From NCBI GenBank assembly GCA_043753895.1, contig JAYUWK010000066.1:1-64000 (forward strand): a DNA stretch of 64,000 nucleotides, in the 5' to 3' direction. This document shows positions 25,837 through 34,499 of this stretch, piece by piece. The translations under genes were made by a program, and so were the position numbers. The stretch comes from WLMZ01 sp043753895. Lineage in GTDB: Bacteria > Actinomycetota > Acidimicrobiia > Acidimicrobiales > Ilumatobacteraceae. The notes beneath the pieces were generated by a model that was not told the origin of the DNA, did no database searches, and was given only the letters and a program-made list of their open reading frames with translations. Position 1 is the first letter of the stretch. Every line of letters starts with the position of its first letter.

Positions 25837-26795
25837 GCGTCGATCGTGGCAGACAGCGGGTACACCGGTTGGTCAAACGGACGGAACAGGAACCGTCTGG
25901 CCACTTCGTGATAGCCGCGGTAGCACCCCGCACCGTCGGCAACGACGGCCTCGGCGTCGATGCTGCGCGTGAGTTCGGGGAGGCGAAACCACGACGCACC
26001 GGGTAGGCGATGATGGGTGTAATGCAGGTTGTTGTTCAGAAAGATCAAGCTGAAGAACCAACCACTGCGCACGACGGCCGACCGAGGTGCGCCATCCGCG
26101 GCGCGATGCTCTACGAAGGAGCGCAGCGAGGTGAACGATGCGCCCCCGAGCACGAATCCCACCAGATAGATCCACACCGGCATCGCCACCGCGCGCAGCG
26201 CGACGATGAGCAGCCCGACGGCCACAACGTGCAACAACCACGCACGCCACACATCGCGACGACCACGCACGATGCGCAGGTCGCTGCGCACCATCCGAAC
26301 CAGCGACAGGAACGGACCGACTGTCAGTCGTCCGGCAAGGGTGCGGTTCGCACGCAACAACAACCGCTGAGCGCCACCGGCCGACCCCCACGCAGCGGGG
26401 GTCACGTAATAGCTCTCCGGATCGTCCACGGGGTTGGTGAGATCGGCCTCGTGATGGGCGAGGTGCGTGTCGCGGTAACGATCGAAGGGCTGCGTCATGC
26501 CGAGTGGCGCGCTGACCAACAACCAGTTCAGCCGACGCGACGGCGTGGGGTGACCGTGGATGATCTCGTGCTGCAACGACATGTACAAGCCGCCGAGCAC
26601 CGCGAGGCCAGCGATGACACCCGCCGTAGGAAGGTGCCGGCGCAGTAACACCACCGACATGATCGACACCCAGAACAGCGCCACGACCGCGACTGTGGGC
26701 AAGTCGGTGCCGCGAAGTGGTGCATCCCGCCGGTTGTTCACTACCCATCGGTCTACCGAGCGCACACCCACGACGACGACACCCAGGTGACGCAT
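25833..26795 (-). CDS. Membrane fatty acid desaturase-type di-iron enzyme
   Basis: 320 residues with the three histidine boxes of integral-membrane desaturases/hydroxylases: HEIIH (76-80), HLAHHE (111-116) and HYTHH (258-262), plus an extra SFVEHR near 226-231. Four hydrophobic stretches (near residues 35-50, 55-72, 185-205 and 207-220) supply the membrane core. The third box HxxHH is standard. Such enzymes use two irons and O2 to desaturate or hydroxylate. Here the gene precedes and overlaps a PhnD-like gene rather than lipid genes, so a small non-lipid substrate is possible. It is divergent from the XRE regulator. The ATG at 26795 is used. Confidence 0.88.
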   Translation of the reverse strand: MRHLGVVVVGVRSVDRWVVNNRRDAPLRGTDLPTVAVVALFWVSIMSVVLLRRHLPTAGVIAGLAVLGGLYMSLQHEIIHGHPTPSRRLNWLLVSAPLGMTQPFDRYRDTHLAHHEADLTNPVDDPESYYVTPAAWGSAGGAQRLLLRANRTLAGRLTVGPFLSLVRMVRSDLRIVRGRRDVWRAWLLHVVAVGLLIVALRAVAMPVWIYLVGFVLGGASFTSLRSFVEHRAADGAPRSAVVRSGWFFSLIFLNNNLHYTHHRLPGASWFRLPELTRSIDAEAVVADGAGCYRGYHEVARRFLFRPFDQPVYPLSATIDA

Positions 26796-26810
26796 ATGCG
26801 CACATTGACC

Positions 26811-26863
26811 GCAACTGTGATGTTTCCAACAGCATCATGTTGCACTACCACATCATCTGTTGC
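26811..26863. promoter_or_regulatory. Operator-like inverted and direct repeats between desaturase and XRE regulator
   Basis: The divergent intergenic region holds three versions of one motif: GCAACTGTGATG at 26811-26822, its imperfect inverse CATCATGTTGC at 26833-26843, and a direct copy CATCATCTGTTGC at 26851-26863. The first two form an inverted repeat with a 10-nt spacer. This arrangement fits binding sites for the adjacent XRE regulator controlling both directions. That is inference from position and symmetry. Confidence 0.55.
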
Positions 26864-26878
26864 GTTTACACTGCACAT

Positions 26879-27742
26879 ATGCCCGCCCGTAAGAACCTGC
26901 TCGAGACGTTCCAGGAACGCTTGGGCAAGGTGATCCACGACTCGAAGATGAACCGCAGCCAGTTCGCCGAGGCCGTCGGACTCGATCGTTCGACGCTCTC
27001 TCAGTTGCTGTCGCCGTCGAACCGCCGTCTGCCACGTATCGAGACCCTCGCCGCGATCGCACAAACCCAACAAGTGTCGGTGGACTGGCTCATTGGACTG
27101 AGCAACACCGGTCCGATGCAAGCCGAGTTGATGAACGAACAGATGTCGTTCGAACGCGAAGCGCTTGCACACAACGACGAGCGACTCGTCTCGTGGCTCC
27201 GCGAGGCGATTGGTTACAAGATCCGCTACGTCCCCGCCACGTTGCCCGACCTGCTCAAGACCGAGGGCGTGATCCGGTATGAGTCGGGTGGCTATGTGGC
27301 CACGACGCCCGAGAAGCAGATCGAGACAGCGGCAGCCCGACTGGCGTGGACCCGCGGGCCCGAGACCGATTTCGAGTGTTGCAACTCGGTGCAAGATGTC
27401 GAGGCATTTGCCCGCGGCGGAGGGATCTGGCGCAACCTCGACCAGCGCAGCCGTCTCGCCCAGATCGACCACATGATCGAGCTGAGTACCGAGTTGTATC
27501 CCACCTTGCGTTGGTTCTTGTTCGACGGGCGCGAGCGATACTCCGCTCCCATGACCATCTTCGGCCCGCTGCGTGCAGCGCTGTATCTCGGCCAGATGTA
27601 TCTGGTGCTCACCTCCACCGAGCACGTGCGCACGCTCACCCGTCAGTTCGACGATCTCATCCGTGCAGCTGTGGTGCAACCTCCAGAGGTGCCCGAGTTC
27701 CTGAGGCAGCAGCGCGTGATCGCACAGCGTCAACGCAACTAA
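26879..27742 (+). CDS. XRE-family transcriptional regulator with C-terminal sensor-like domain
   Basis: 287 residues from the ATG at 26879 (MPARKNLLETF). The N-terminal HTH_3 domain is clear at residues about 10-68: LGKVIHDSKMNRSQFAEAVGLDRSTLSQLL, then LPRIETLAAIAQTQQVSVDWLIG. The C-terminal two thirds have no recognised fold but include conserved-looking aromatic stretches (YPTLRWFLFDGRERYSAPMTIFGPLRAALYLGQMYLVL), probably a ligand-binding domain. The gene lies between the desaturase/PhnD pair (divergent) and the demethylation operon (80 nt downstream, same direction), so it is the likely pathway regulator. Operator-like repeats lie just upstream. Confidence 0.88.
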   Translation: MPARKNLLETFQERLGKVIHDSKMNRSQFAEAVGLDRSTLSQLLSPSNRRLPRIETLAAIAQTQQVSVDWLIGLSNTGPMQAELMNEQMSFEREALAHNDERLVSWLREAIGYKIRYVPATLPDLLKTEGVIRYESGGYVATTPEKQIETAAARLAWTRGPETDFECCNSVQDVEAFARGGGIWRNLDQRSRLAQIDHMIELSTELYPTLRWFLFDGRERYSAPMTIFGPLRAALYLGQMYLVLTSTEHVRTLTRQFDDLIRAAVVQPPEVPEFLRQQRVIAQRQRN

Positions 27743-27821
27743 CCAGACCTATTCACGGTACGTCTGTGCAACTTTGCGTGACTAGTATGAACCGATCAAC
27801 AAGGCGAGCACAGGGGCAACC

Positions 27822-29381
27822 GTGACCGAACTGCACATCGAGACCAGCGGAGGCGGGCCCCGCCGTAAGGGCCGCTCCACAGCTGAGCGCAGCCGCCTCC
27901 CGCTGCAGCGTCCGTTCAACCAGCCGCGCATGGCCTACGCACCCACCGATGTGGTGTCGGCCGACGAACTCGAGATGATCCACGACACGTCGATGCAGAT
28001 CCTCGAGGAGATCGGCATGGACTTCCTCGATGTCGAGGCCCGCCAGTTGCTGGCCGCCGCCGGCGCGCACGTCGAGGTGGGCAACACGCGCGTCCGTTTC
28101 GATCGCGAGATGGTGTTGGAGACCATCAAGACCGCACCGTCGTCGTTCACCTTCCACAGCCGCAATCCCGCCAAGAACCTCGTCATCGGCGGCAACTACA
28201 TGTCGTTCGGCTCCGTTGCGAGCGCACCGAACGTGTTCGACATGGACCGCGGCCGGCGCACCGGTAACCACGCCGACTACCAGAACCTCATCCGGCTCGC
28301 ACAGATGCTCAACAGCGTGCACTTCCTCGCCGGCTATCCGGTGGAGCCGATCGACCTCCATGCGTCTATCCGTCATCTCGACGCCACCTTCGATGCGCTC
28401 ACGCTCAGCGACAAACCATTGCATGCGTACAGCCTGGGCCGTCAACGCAACCGTGACTGTCTCGAGATGGTGCGAATTGCCCGCGGCATCAATGACGACA
28501 CGCTCGATCGCGAGCCATCGATCTTCACGGTCATCAACTCCAGCTCACCGCTTCGCCTCGACGCCCCGATGCTGCAAGGCATCATGGAGTACTCGTCGCG
28601 CAATCAGATCGTGGTGCTCACACCATTCACGCTCGCCGGGGCCATGGCGCCAGTCACCCTGGCAGGCGCCCTGGCCGAGCAAAATGCCGAGGCGCTCGCC
28701 GGCATTGCGTTCACGCAGATCGTGCGCGCGGGATCCCCGGCTGTCTACGGCGGTTTCACCTCGAACGTCGACATGCAATCAGGTGCACCTGCGTTCGGCA
28801 CGCCCGAGTACATGCGCACCGCGATGGTGGGTGGGCAGTTGGCACGCCGCTACAACCTGCCCTATCGCAGTTCGAATGTGTGCGCTGCGAACGCAGTCGA
28901 CGCGCAGGCGGCGTACGAGTCGGTGTTCTCGCTGTGGGGCGCGATCATGGGTGGCGTCAACATGCTCATGCATGGTGCCGGTTGGATGGAAGGTGGCCTG
29001 CACGCCGGCTACGAAAAGATGATCATCGACGCCGATCTGTTGCACATGGTTTCCGCGTTCCTCGAGCCCCCCGTGGTCGACGAGGCGTCGCTCGGCCTCG
29101 ACGCCATCCGCGATGTCGGTCCCGGCGGCCACTTCTTCGGCACGCAGCACACACAAGACCGGTTCCGCACCGCCTTCCACAAACCGATGATCTCCGACTG
29201 GCGCAACTACGAATCGTGGGAAGAGGGCGGCAGCCCTCAGGCTCCGGCCAAGGCAAACCAGATCTGGAAGGAAATGCTTGCCGCGTACGAACCTCCACCG
29301 ATGGAGTCTGCCGTGCGCGAAGAGCTGCAGGCATTCGTCGATCGCCGTCACGCCGAGGGCGGCGTCCCCACCGATTTCTAG
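27822..29381 (+). CDS. Trimethylamine methyltransferase (MttB) family protein, non-pyrrolysine
   Basis: 519 residues, full length for the MttB/COG5598 family. It starts at the GTG at 27822 after an AGGGGC purine run. There is no in-frame UAG, so it belongs to the non-pyrrolysine branch, which includes glycine betaine (MtgB), proline betaine (MtpB) and carnitine (MtcB) methyltransferases acting on corrinoid proteins. Recognisable blocks are LEEIGMDFLDVEARQLLAAAGA, TAPSSFTFHSRNP, FTQIVRAGSPAVYGGF, MHGAGWMEGGL and FFGTQHTQDRFR. It is the first gene of a six-gene operon with DMGDH- and sarcosine-oxidase-type genes, which supports a betaine demethylase role. No corrinoid partner is in the window, and actinobacterial homologues may act otherwise. 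Confidence 0.9.
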   Translation: MTELHIETSGGGPRRKGRSTAERSRLPLQRPFNQPRMAYAPTDVVSADELEMIHDTSMQILEEIGMDFLDVEARQLLAAAGAHVEVGNTRVRFDREMVLETIKTAPSSFTFHSRNPAKNLVIGGNYMSFGSVASAPNVFDMDRGRRTGNHADYQNLIRLAQMLNSVHFLAGYPVEPIDLHASIRHLDATFDALTLSDKPLHAYSLGRQRNRDCLEMVRIARGINDDTLDREPSIFTVINSSSPLRLDAPMLQGIMEYSSRNQIVVLTPFTLAGAMAPVTLAGALAEQNAEALAGIAFTQIVRAGSPAVYGGFTSNVDMQSGAPAFGTPEYMRTAMVGGQLARRYNLPYRSSNVCAANAVDAQAAYESVFSLWGAIMGGVNMLMHGAGWMEGGLHAGYEKMIIDADLLHMVSAFLEPPVVDEASLGLDAIRDVGPGGHFFGTQHTQDRFRTAFHKPMISDWRNYESWEEGGSPQAPAKANQIWKEMLAAYEPPPMESAVREELQAFVDRRHAEGGVPTDF

Positions 29382-29435
29382 GCTGTCGTCGCGCCCCGTC
29401 AGCGACAGCCACCCGTTCATCTCGAAAGGATTCCC

Positions 29436-31877
29436 GTGAAGTCTTCAGCTCAGGTCGTCGTGATCGGCGGCGGTGTCGTCGGTGCGAGCGTTCTCTATCA
29501 CCTCACCAAGGCAGGTTGGACCGATGTGGTGTTGCTCGAACGCAAAGAGCTCACGTCCGGTTCTACCTGGCATGCGGCCGGTGGCATGCACACGCTCAAC
29601 GGCGACCCCAATGTGTCGAAGCTGCAGCAGTACACCATCGAGTTGTACGAGTCCATCGAGCGCGAGTCCGGACAGAACTGCAGCATCCACCTTCCCGGCG
29701 GGCTCATGCTCGCCGACACCGAGGTGCGTATGGACTTCCTGCGCATGGCTCAGGCGCGTGGCCGTTATCTCGGCATGGACCTCGAACTGATCACGCCATC
29801 CGAAGCGAAGGCGATCTTCCCGCTCATGGAAGACCAGTACTTCATCGGTGCGTTGTACGACCCGGTCGAAGGCCACGTCGATCCCTCGGGCGTCACTCAC
29901 GCCTACGCGATCTGTGCTCGAAACGCGGGTGCCGAGATCTACCGCAACACGTGGGTCAACGCGCTCACCCAACGCGCCGATGGCACGTGGGACGTGCACA
30001 CCGACGTGGAGCACACGATCCACGCCGAGCACATCGTGAACGCGGGCGGACTGTGGGCACGCGAGGTCGGGCGCATGGTGGGCATCGAATTGCCTGTGCT
30101 TGCGATGGAGCACATGTACCTGGTCACCGAAGACATGCCTGAGGTTGCTGCGCACGTGGCCGCAACCGGTAAGGAAATGCCGATGGCACTCGACTTCGCC
30201 GGCGAAATCTACATCCGCCAAGAACAGGGCGGCATGTTGCTGGGCACCTACGAGCAGGCGTGCGTGCCGTGGTCGCCGAAGGAGACGCCGTGGGATTTCA
30301 CGGCCCGACTACTCGATCCCGATCTCGATCGCATCGCACCCGAATTGGAGGTTGCGTTCAAGCACTATCCGGCGATGGCGACGGCCGGTATCAAGCGCGT
30401 GATCAACGGGCCCTTCACGTTCTCGCCCGACGGCAACCCGCTCGTGGGCCCGATCCGCGGCATTCGCAACTGCTGGGTCGCGTGCGCCGTCATGGCCGGA
30501 CTCTCACAGGGTGGCGGCGTCGGTCTTGCGCTGGCCAACTGGATGACCGAGGGCGACAGCGGTCTCGATATCTGGGGCATGGATGTGGCCCGCTACGGCG
30601 ACTACGCGACCCTGCCGTACACCAACGCCAAGGTGCGCGAGAACTATGCCCGCCGGTTCCGGATCACATTCCCGAACGAGGAACTCCCCGCGGCGCGACC
30701 ATTGCACACCACACCGATCTACGACCGGCTCACCGATGCCAACGCCGTGTGGGGTGCGTCGTTCGGACTCGAGCATGCGCTGTGGTTCCAAGAGCCCGGC
30801 AAGGATCCGAAGGAAGACGTCACCTTCCGGCGCAGCAACGCATGGGATCAGGTTTCCGCCGAGTGCACTGCGGTGCGCGAGCGCGTCGGCCTCACCGAGA
30901 TCTCGAACTTCGCGAAGTATCACGTCACTGGCTCCGGTGCGGCTGCCTGGTTGTCGAGCCTGCTCAGCAACCGCATGCCCAAGGTGGGCCGCATCGTGCT
31001 CACCGCAATGCTCAACCCGCAGGGCCGCATCGTTGGTGAGTTCACCGTTGCCCGGGCCGGCGACGACGACTTTTACCTGTTTGGTTCGCAGGCCGCGGAG
31101 GTGCATCACAGTCGTTGGTTCATCGATCACCTGCCCAGCGATGGCAGCGTCTCGTTCCAGACACTCGGCCTCGGCCTGGTAGGGCTCTCTGTCGCCGGCC
31201 CCCACGCTCGCGACGTAATGAGCAAGATCACCGACTTCGACATGTCGACACCGTCGTTCACGTTCATGGACTTCAAGCAGATCGACCTCGGCATGATCCC
31301 TGCAAAGGTCGGCCGGCTCACCTACTCGGGTGACCTCGGCTACGAGATGTGGGTCGCTCCCGAATACCAGCGCGTGTTGTTCGATCGCATCATGGAAGCG
31401 GGTGCGGAATACGGCATCCGCCTGTTCGGTTTCCGGGCATTGATGTCGTTGCGCATCGAGAAGAACTTCGGCACATGGTTCCGCGAGTACCGGCCGATCT
31501 ACACCCCGCTCGAATCGGGCATCCTGTCGTACATCAAGCTCGATCACGACTTTATCGGCCGCCCTGCGCACGAGGCCGAACTCGCCACCGGGCCGGCTCG
31601 CAAGCTCGTGACGCTCGTGGTGGAACCCGACCCTGATGATCCCGCCGACGTGATCGGCGACGAACCGATCTGGCACGATGGCACCGTGGTCGGATGGGTG
31701 ACATCGGGCGGCTACGCCCACTACAGCAAGGCATCGCTCGCGCTGGGCTATGTGCCAACGCACCTCGCCACCGCGGAGGCCGGCGAGTTCGAGATCGAGA
31801 TCATCGGTCGTCGTCGCCCGGCGCGTTTGCAGTTGTCACCGATCTTCGATCCCATCGGTTCGCGGATGCGCCAATGA
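29436..31877 (+). CDS. Dimethylglycine dehydrogenase-like FAD/GcvT-domain enzyme
   Basis: 813 residues. The N-terminal FAD domain has VVVIGGGVVGASVLYHL at residues 7-23 and SGSTWHAAGGMH, whose His46 corresponds to the covalent-flavin His of dimethylglycine and sarcosine dehydrogenases. After the DAO domain (to about residue 400) comes a GcvT-like tetrahydrofolate-binding domain, with FAKYHVTGSGAAAWLSSLL, YSGDLGYEMWV, RALMSLRIEKNFGTWF and LALGYVP near the end. The enzyme would oxidise N,N-dimethylglycine or a related N-methyl amine and pass the methylene to folate. The GTG at 29436 is preceded by AAAGGA. Its stop overlaps the SoxA start (ATGA). Confidence 0.9.
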   Translation: MKSSAQVVVIGGGVVGASVLYHLTKAGWTDVVLLERKELTSGSTWHAAGGMHTLNGDPNVSKLQQYTIELYESIERESGQNCSIHLPGGLMLADTEVRMDFLRMAQARGRYLGMDLELITPSEAKAIFPLMEDQYFIGALYDPVEGHVDPSGVTHAYAICARNAGAEIYRNTWVNALTQRADGTWDVHTDVEHTIHAEHIVNAGGLWAREVGRMVGIELPVLAMEHMYLVTEDMPEVAAHVAATGKEMPMALDFAGEIYIRQEQGGMLLGTYEQACVPWSPKETPWDFTARLLDPDLDRIAPELEVAFKHYPAMATAGIKRVINGPFTFSPDGNPLVGPIRGIRNCWVACAVMAGLSQGGGVGLALANWMTEGDSGLDIWGMDVARYGDYATLPYTNAKVRENYARRFRITFPNEELPAARPLHTTPIYDRLTDANAVWGASFGLEHALWFQEPGKDPKEDVTFRRSNAWDQVSAECTAVRERVGLTEISNFAKYHVTGSGAAAWLSSLLSNRMPKVGRIVLTAMLNPQGRIVGEFTVARAGDDDFYLFGSQAAEVHHSRWFIDHLPSDGSVSFQTLGLGLVGLSVAGPHARDVMSKITDFDMSTPSFTFMDFKQIDLGMIPAKVGRLTYSGDLGYEMWVAPEYQRVLFDRIMEAGAEYGIRLFGFRALMSLRIEKNFGTWFREYRPIYTPLESGILSYIKLDHDFIGRPAHEAELATGPARKLVTLVVEPDPDDPADVIGDEPIWHDGTVVGWVTSGGYAHYSKASLALGYVPTHLATAEAGEFEIEIIGRRRPARLQLSPIFDPIGSRMRQ

Positions 31878-34111
31878 GCGACACACCCATCAGCGTTCCC
31901 GCTAGGCGCATCGTCGTCGATGGTCAACCGATCCCGTACGAATCCGGCGACACGGTTGCGGTTGCGATCATGCGCAGCGGCGGTCACCCCAAGCACGGTG
32001 GCACCGTCTGCCTGGGCGGCGACTGCCCGAACTGCTCGGCCGTTGTCGACGGCGTGCCGTACGTACGCACGTGCCAGACAGCGGCGACACCGGGCCTGGT
32101 GGTGAAGCGTCATCCCGCTGTGGGAAATCCGTCGTTCCCTGCCGTCACACAACCCGACATCACACGCACACCTGTGGCCGATCATGTGAGCGTGAGCCGC
32201 GTGGAAACCGACACCGTGGTCATCGGCTCCGGACCCAGTGGCTCTGCCGCTGCTGAGTCGGCCCGAGCCGACGGCCATACGGTGATGGTGCTCGATGCGC
32301 ACGACGGCAACGAAGTCGTCGCCATCTACGGCGGACCCACCGTCATCGTGCGTCGCCCCGAGGGCATGCTCCACGTGCACGCCCATCAGGTGGTCGTGGC
32401 CACCGGTGCTGCCGAGATCCACCCGGTGTGCCCGGGTAACAACCTGCGTGGCATCGTCACGACGCGCGCCGCTGAAGCATTGCACGCGGCAGGAGTCGAC
32501 CTCGCCAATGCGGTGTCCATCGGCCATGCACCCGTCGGCGTGCCATGTACCCCTGTGATCGGAAGCATTGTTCGTTTCGAGGGCCGCGGCTCGGTGTCGG
32601 CAGTGGTCACGGTACGCGACGACGGCACCGAGGTGACGACCCCGTGCGACACAGCGATTGTGGGCCTCGGCTTTGCTCCGCGCGACATGCTCTCGCGTAT
32701 GTCCGGCGGCCTGCCTGTGAGCCTTGTCGGTCAAGCCGCTGAGAAGTTCGCACTCCCGCCGTGCCCCACGGCCGGCACGGTGTGCCCGTGTTCGCGTGTC
32801 GAGGTCGACGATCTCGAAGGCGTATGGGCTCGCGGGTTCCGCGAACTCGAACTCGTCAAGCGCGCCAGTCTGTGCGGCACCGGCACGTGTCAGGGAGGCG
32901 TGTGCGGCCCGCACCTGCGTGCGTTCGTGGCACATCACTCCGGCACCGAACCCGAGATGTTCACGGCGCGTCCCGCAACGCGCCAGATCACCCTTGCCGA
33001 GGCATCGGCCGATACCTACACCGACCTGTTCCGTCGGTCGCCACTGCACGACGAACACCTTGCCCTCGGCGGCCAGCTCGACCGCTTCGGCGGGTGGTGG
33101 CGACCGTGGAACTACGGCAACCACGAGATCGAGTACTGGGCTGTTCGCGAAGCCGTATCGCTCGGTGATGTGAGCACCTTGGGCAAACTCTTGGTGTCGG
33201 GTCCCGACGCGGTCGAGTTACTGGAACGGCTCTACCCCACCACGGTTGCCGACATCAAGCCCGGCCGGTCGCGCTACGTGCTATTGCTCAACGAGCGCGG
33301 ACACCTCATTGACGACGGCATGATCTGTCGCGAAACCGAGACCCGCTTTGTGCTCACCTTCACCTCTGGCGGCGCTGCCAACGCCGAGATGTGGGTGCGC
33401 GACTGGGCCGAGACGTGGGCCTTGCGGGTGCACATCCTCGACCGCACGATGTCGCTTGCCGCCATCAACGTGACCGGGCCGCTGGCCGCAACGCTGCTGC
33501 AACGTGTCGGCCTCGTTGACCCCCCGAAGTTCTTGCAACATCGCCACGACACTGTGGCCGACGTGCCGTGCCACGTGATGCGACTCAGCTTCACCGGCGA
33601 GGCCTCGTTCGAGCTGCATCACGATGCAGCTCGTTCGGTCGAACTGTGGCGAGCACTCATGCACGCGGGCCGCGATCTCGGCATCAAGCCCCACGGACTG
33701 CAGGCACTGTTCGGCCTGCGCCTCGAGAAGGGTCACGTGATCGTCGGCATGGACAGCGAGCTCGACTCCACTCCGCGCCGACTCGGCATGGACTGGGCCG
33801 TAAAGATGGACAAGCCCGACTTTCTCGGTAAGGCCGCCTTGGTCCGCACAGCGGGCCTGCCCGATCACCGTCGACTTTTCGGTTTCACCATGGAAGGCAG
33901 TGCCCCCACCGAGGGAAGCCCCATCTGGTCAGAAGGCAACGTTGTTGGGCACGTCGCCTCCAGCTTCACCTCGCCACTGCTCGGCCATGCCGTGATGCTC
34001 GGCTGGCTGAAACACACACCGTTTCCCGAATACGTGCAGATCGATGGCCGCAACGCCTCGGTTGCACATCCTCCCTTCTACGACAAGGAGGGCCGACGTG
34101 CTCGCGCTTGA
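31874..34111 (+). CDS. soxA: Sarcosine oxidase alpha subunit-like protein
   Basis: 745 residues, from the ATG at 31874 overlapping the upstream stop. The order is: an N-terminal ferredoxin-like module (CLGGDCPNCSAVVDG then VRTC), an NAD/FAD-binding Rossmann segment (TVVIGSGPSGSAAAESARADG), a BFD-like 2Fe-2S motif (CPCSRVEVDDLEGV then CGTGTCQGGVC), and a C-terminal GcvT/aminomethyltransferase domain (INVTGPLAATLLQRVG; GLQALFGLRLEKGHVIVGMDSELDSTP). This is the alpha-subunit layout of heterotetrameric sarcosine oxidase. It is shorter than the classical roughly 1000-residue subunit; the Rossmann region is compact and lacks sequence after the first beta-alpha-beta. It forms an operon with SoxG, SoxB and SoxD. 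Confidence 0.88.
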   Translation: MSDTPISVPARRIVVDGQPIPYESGDTVAVAIMRSGGHPKHGGTVCLGGDCPNCSAVVDGVPYVRTCQTAATPGLVVKRHPAVGNPSFPAVTQPDITRTPVADHVSVSRVETDTVVIGSGPSGSAAAESARADGHTVMVLDAHDGNEVVAIYGGPTVIVRRPEGMLHVHAHQVVVATGAAEIHPVCPGNNLRGIVTTRAAEALHAAGVDLANAVSIGHAPVGVPCTPVIGSIVRFEGRGSVSAVVTVRDDGTEVTTPCDTAIVGLGFAPRDMLSRMSGGLPVSLVGQAAEKFALPPCPTAGTVCPCSRVEVDDLEGVWARGFRELELVKRASLCGTGTCQGGVCGPHLRAFVAHHSGTEPEMFTARPATRQITLAEASADTYTDLFRRSPLHDEHLALGGQLDRFGGWWRPWNYGNHEIEYWAVREAVSLGDVSTLGKLLVSGPDAVELLERLYPTTVADIKPGRSRYVLLLNERGHLIDDGMICRETETRFVLTFTSGGAANAEMWVRDWAETWALRVHILDRTMSLAAINVTGPLAATLLQRVGLVDPPKFLQHRHDTVADVPCHVMRLSFTGEASFELHHDAARSVELWRALMHAGRDLGIKPHGLQALFGLRLEKGHVIVGMDSELDSTPRRLGMDWAVKMDKPDFLGKAALVRTAGLPDHRRLFGFTMEGSAPTEGSPIWSEGNVVGHVASSFTSPLLGHAVMLGWLKHTPFPEYVQIDGRNASVAHPPFYDKEGRRARA
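34085..34091 (+). promoter_or_regulatory. Strong Shine-Dalgarno deciding the SoxG start
   Basis: AAGGAGG lies inside the end of the SoxA gene, six bases before a GTG at 34098. This fixes the SoxG start at 34098 rather than at the earlier in-frame ATG at 34044, and it implies efficient independent initiation despite the 14-nt overlap. Confidence 0.75.
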
Positions 34112-34499
34112 GACCCTGCACGGCATCCGCATCGTCGCGTCGCCCGACGTGCTCGATGCCGCAACGTGGCCGAACAACACCACGGTGTTACGCCTTGCGC
34201 CCGACGACGTATTCGCCATCGGAGCTACCGTCGAGCACGCCGCGGGAATCATCGAAGCCGACGCCGACGCGATCATCGTCGACGAGAGCGGTTTCGTCGG
34301 TTGTTGGCTGCGCGACGACGCCCTTGCCGACGTCGCCACGCACATCGAGTGGCATCTGCCAACAGGTCGTCCGGCATTTGCCCAGGGCTACGTGGCCGGG
34401 GTGCCGGCCAAACTCTGGCTCACCGACGACCACACGCTGCTGCTGTGCGCCAGCCCGTATGCGTACGACCTGAGCGAGCGACTGAAAGGTTCGACATGA
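34098..34499 (+). CDS. soxG: Sarcosine oxidase gamma subunit-like protein
   Basis: 133 residues. It resembles small SoxG/GcvT-like proteins: WPNNTTVLRLAPDDVFAIG, then a region with DESGFVGCWLRDDALADVATHIEWHLPTGRPAFAQG, and a C-terminal VAGVPAKLWL with LLLCASPYAYDLSERL. Assignment rests on length, fold pattern and position between SoxA and SoxB; sequence conservation of this subunit is generally low. It begins at a GTG with a strong ribosome-binding site, overlaps SoxA by 14 nt, and its stop overlaps the SoxB start (ATGA). Confidence 0.75.
   Translation: MLALETLHGIRIVASPDVLDAATWPNNTTVLRLAPDDVFAIGATVEHAAGIIEADADAIIVDESGFVGCWLRDDALADVATHIEWHLPTGRPAFAQGYVAGVPAKLWLTDDHTLLLCASPYAYDLSERLKGST

Noticed and set aside
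27822..29381. Pyrrolysine-containing trimethylamine methyltransferase
   Set aside because: The frame has no internal UAG, so it belongs to the non-pyrrolysine branch of the family.
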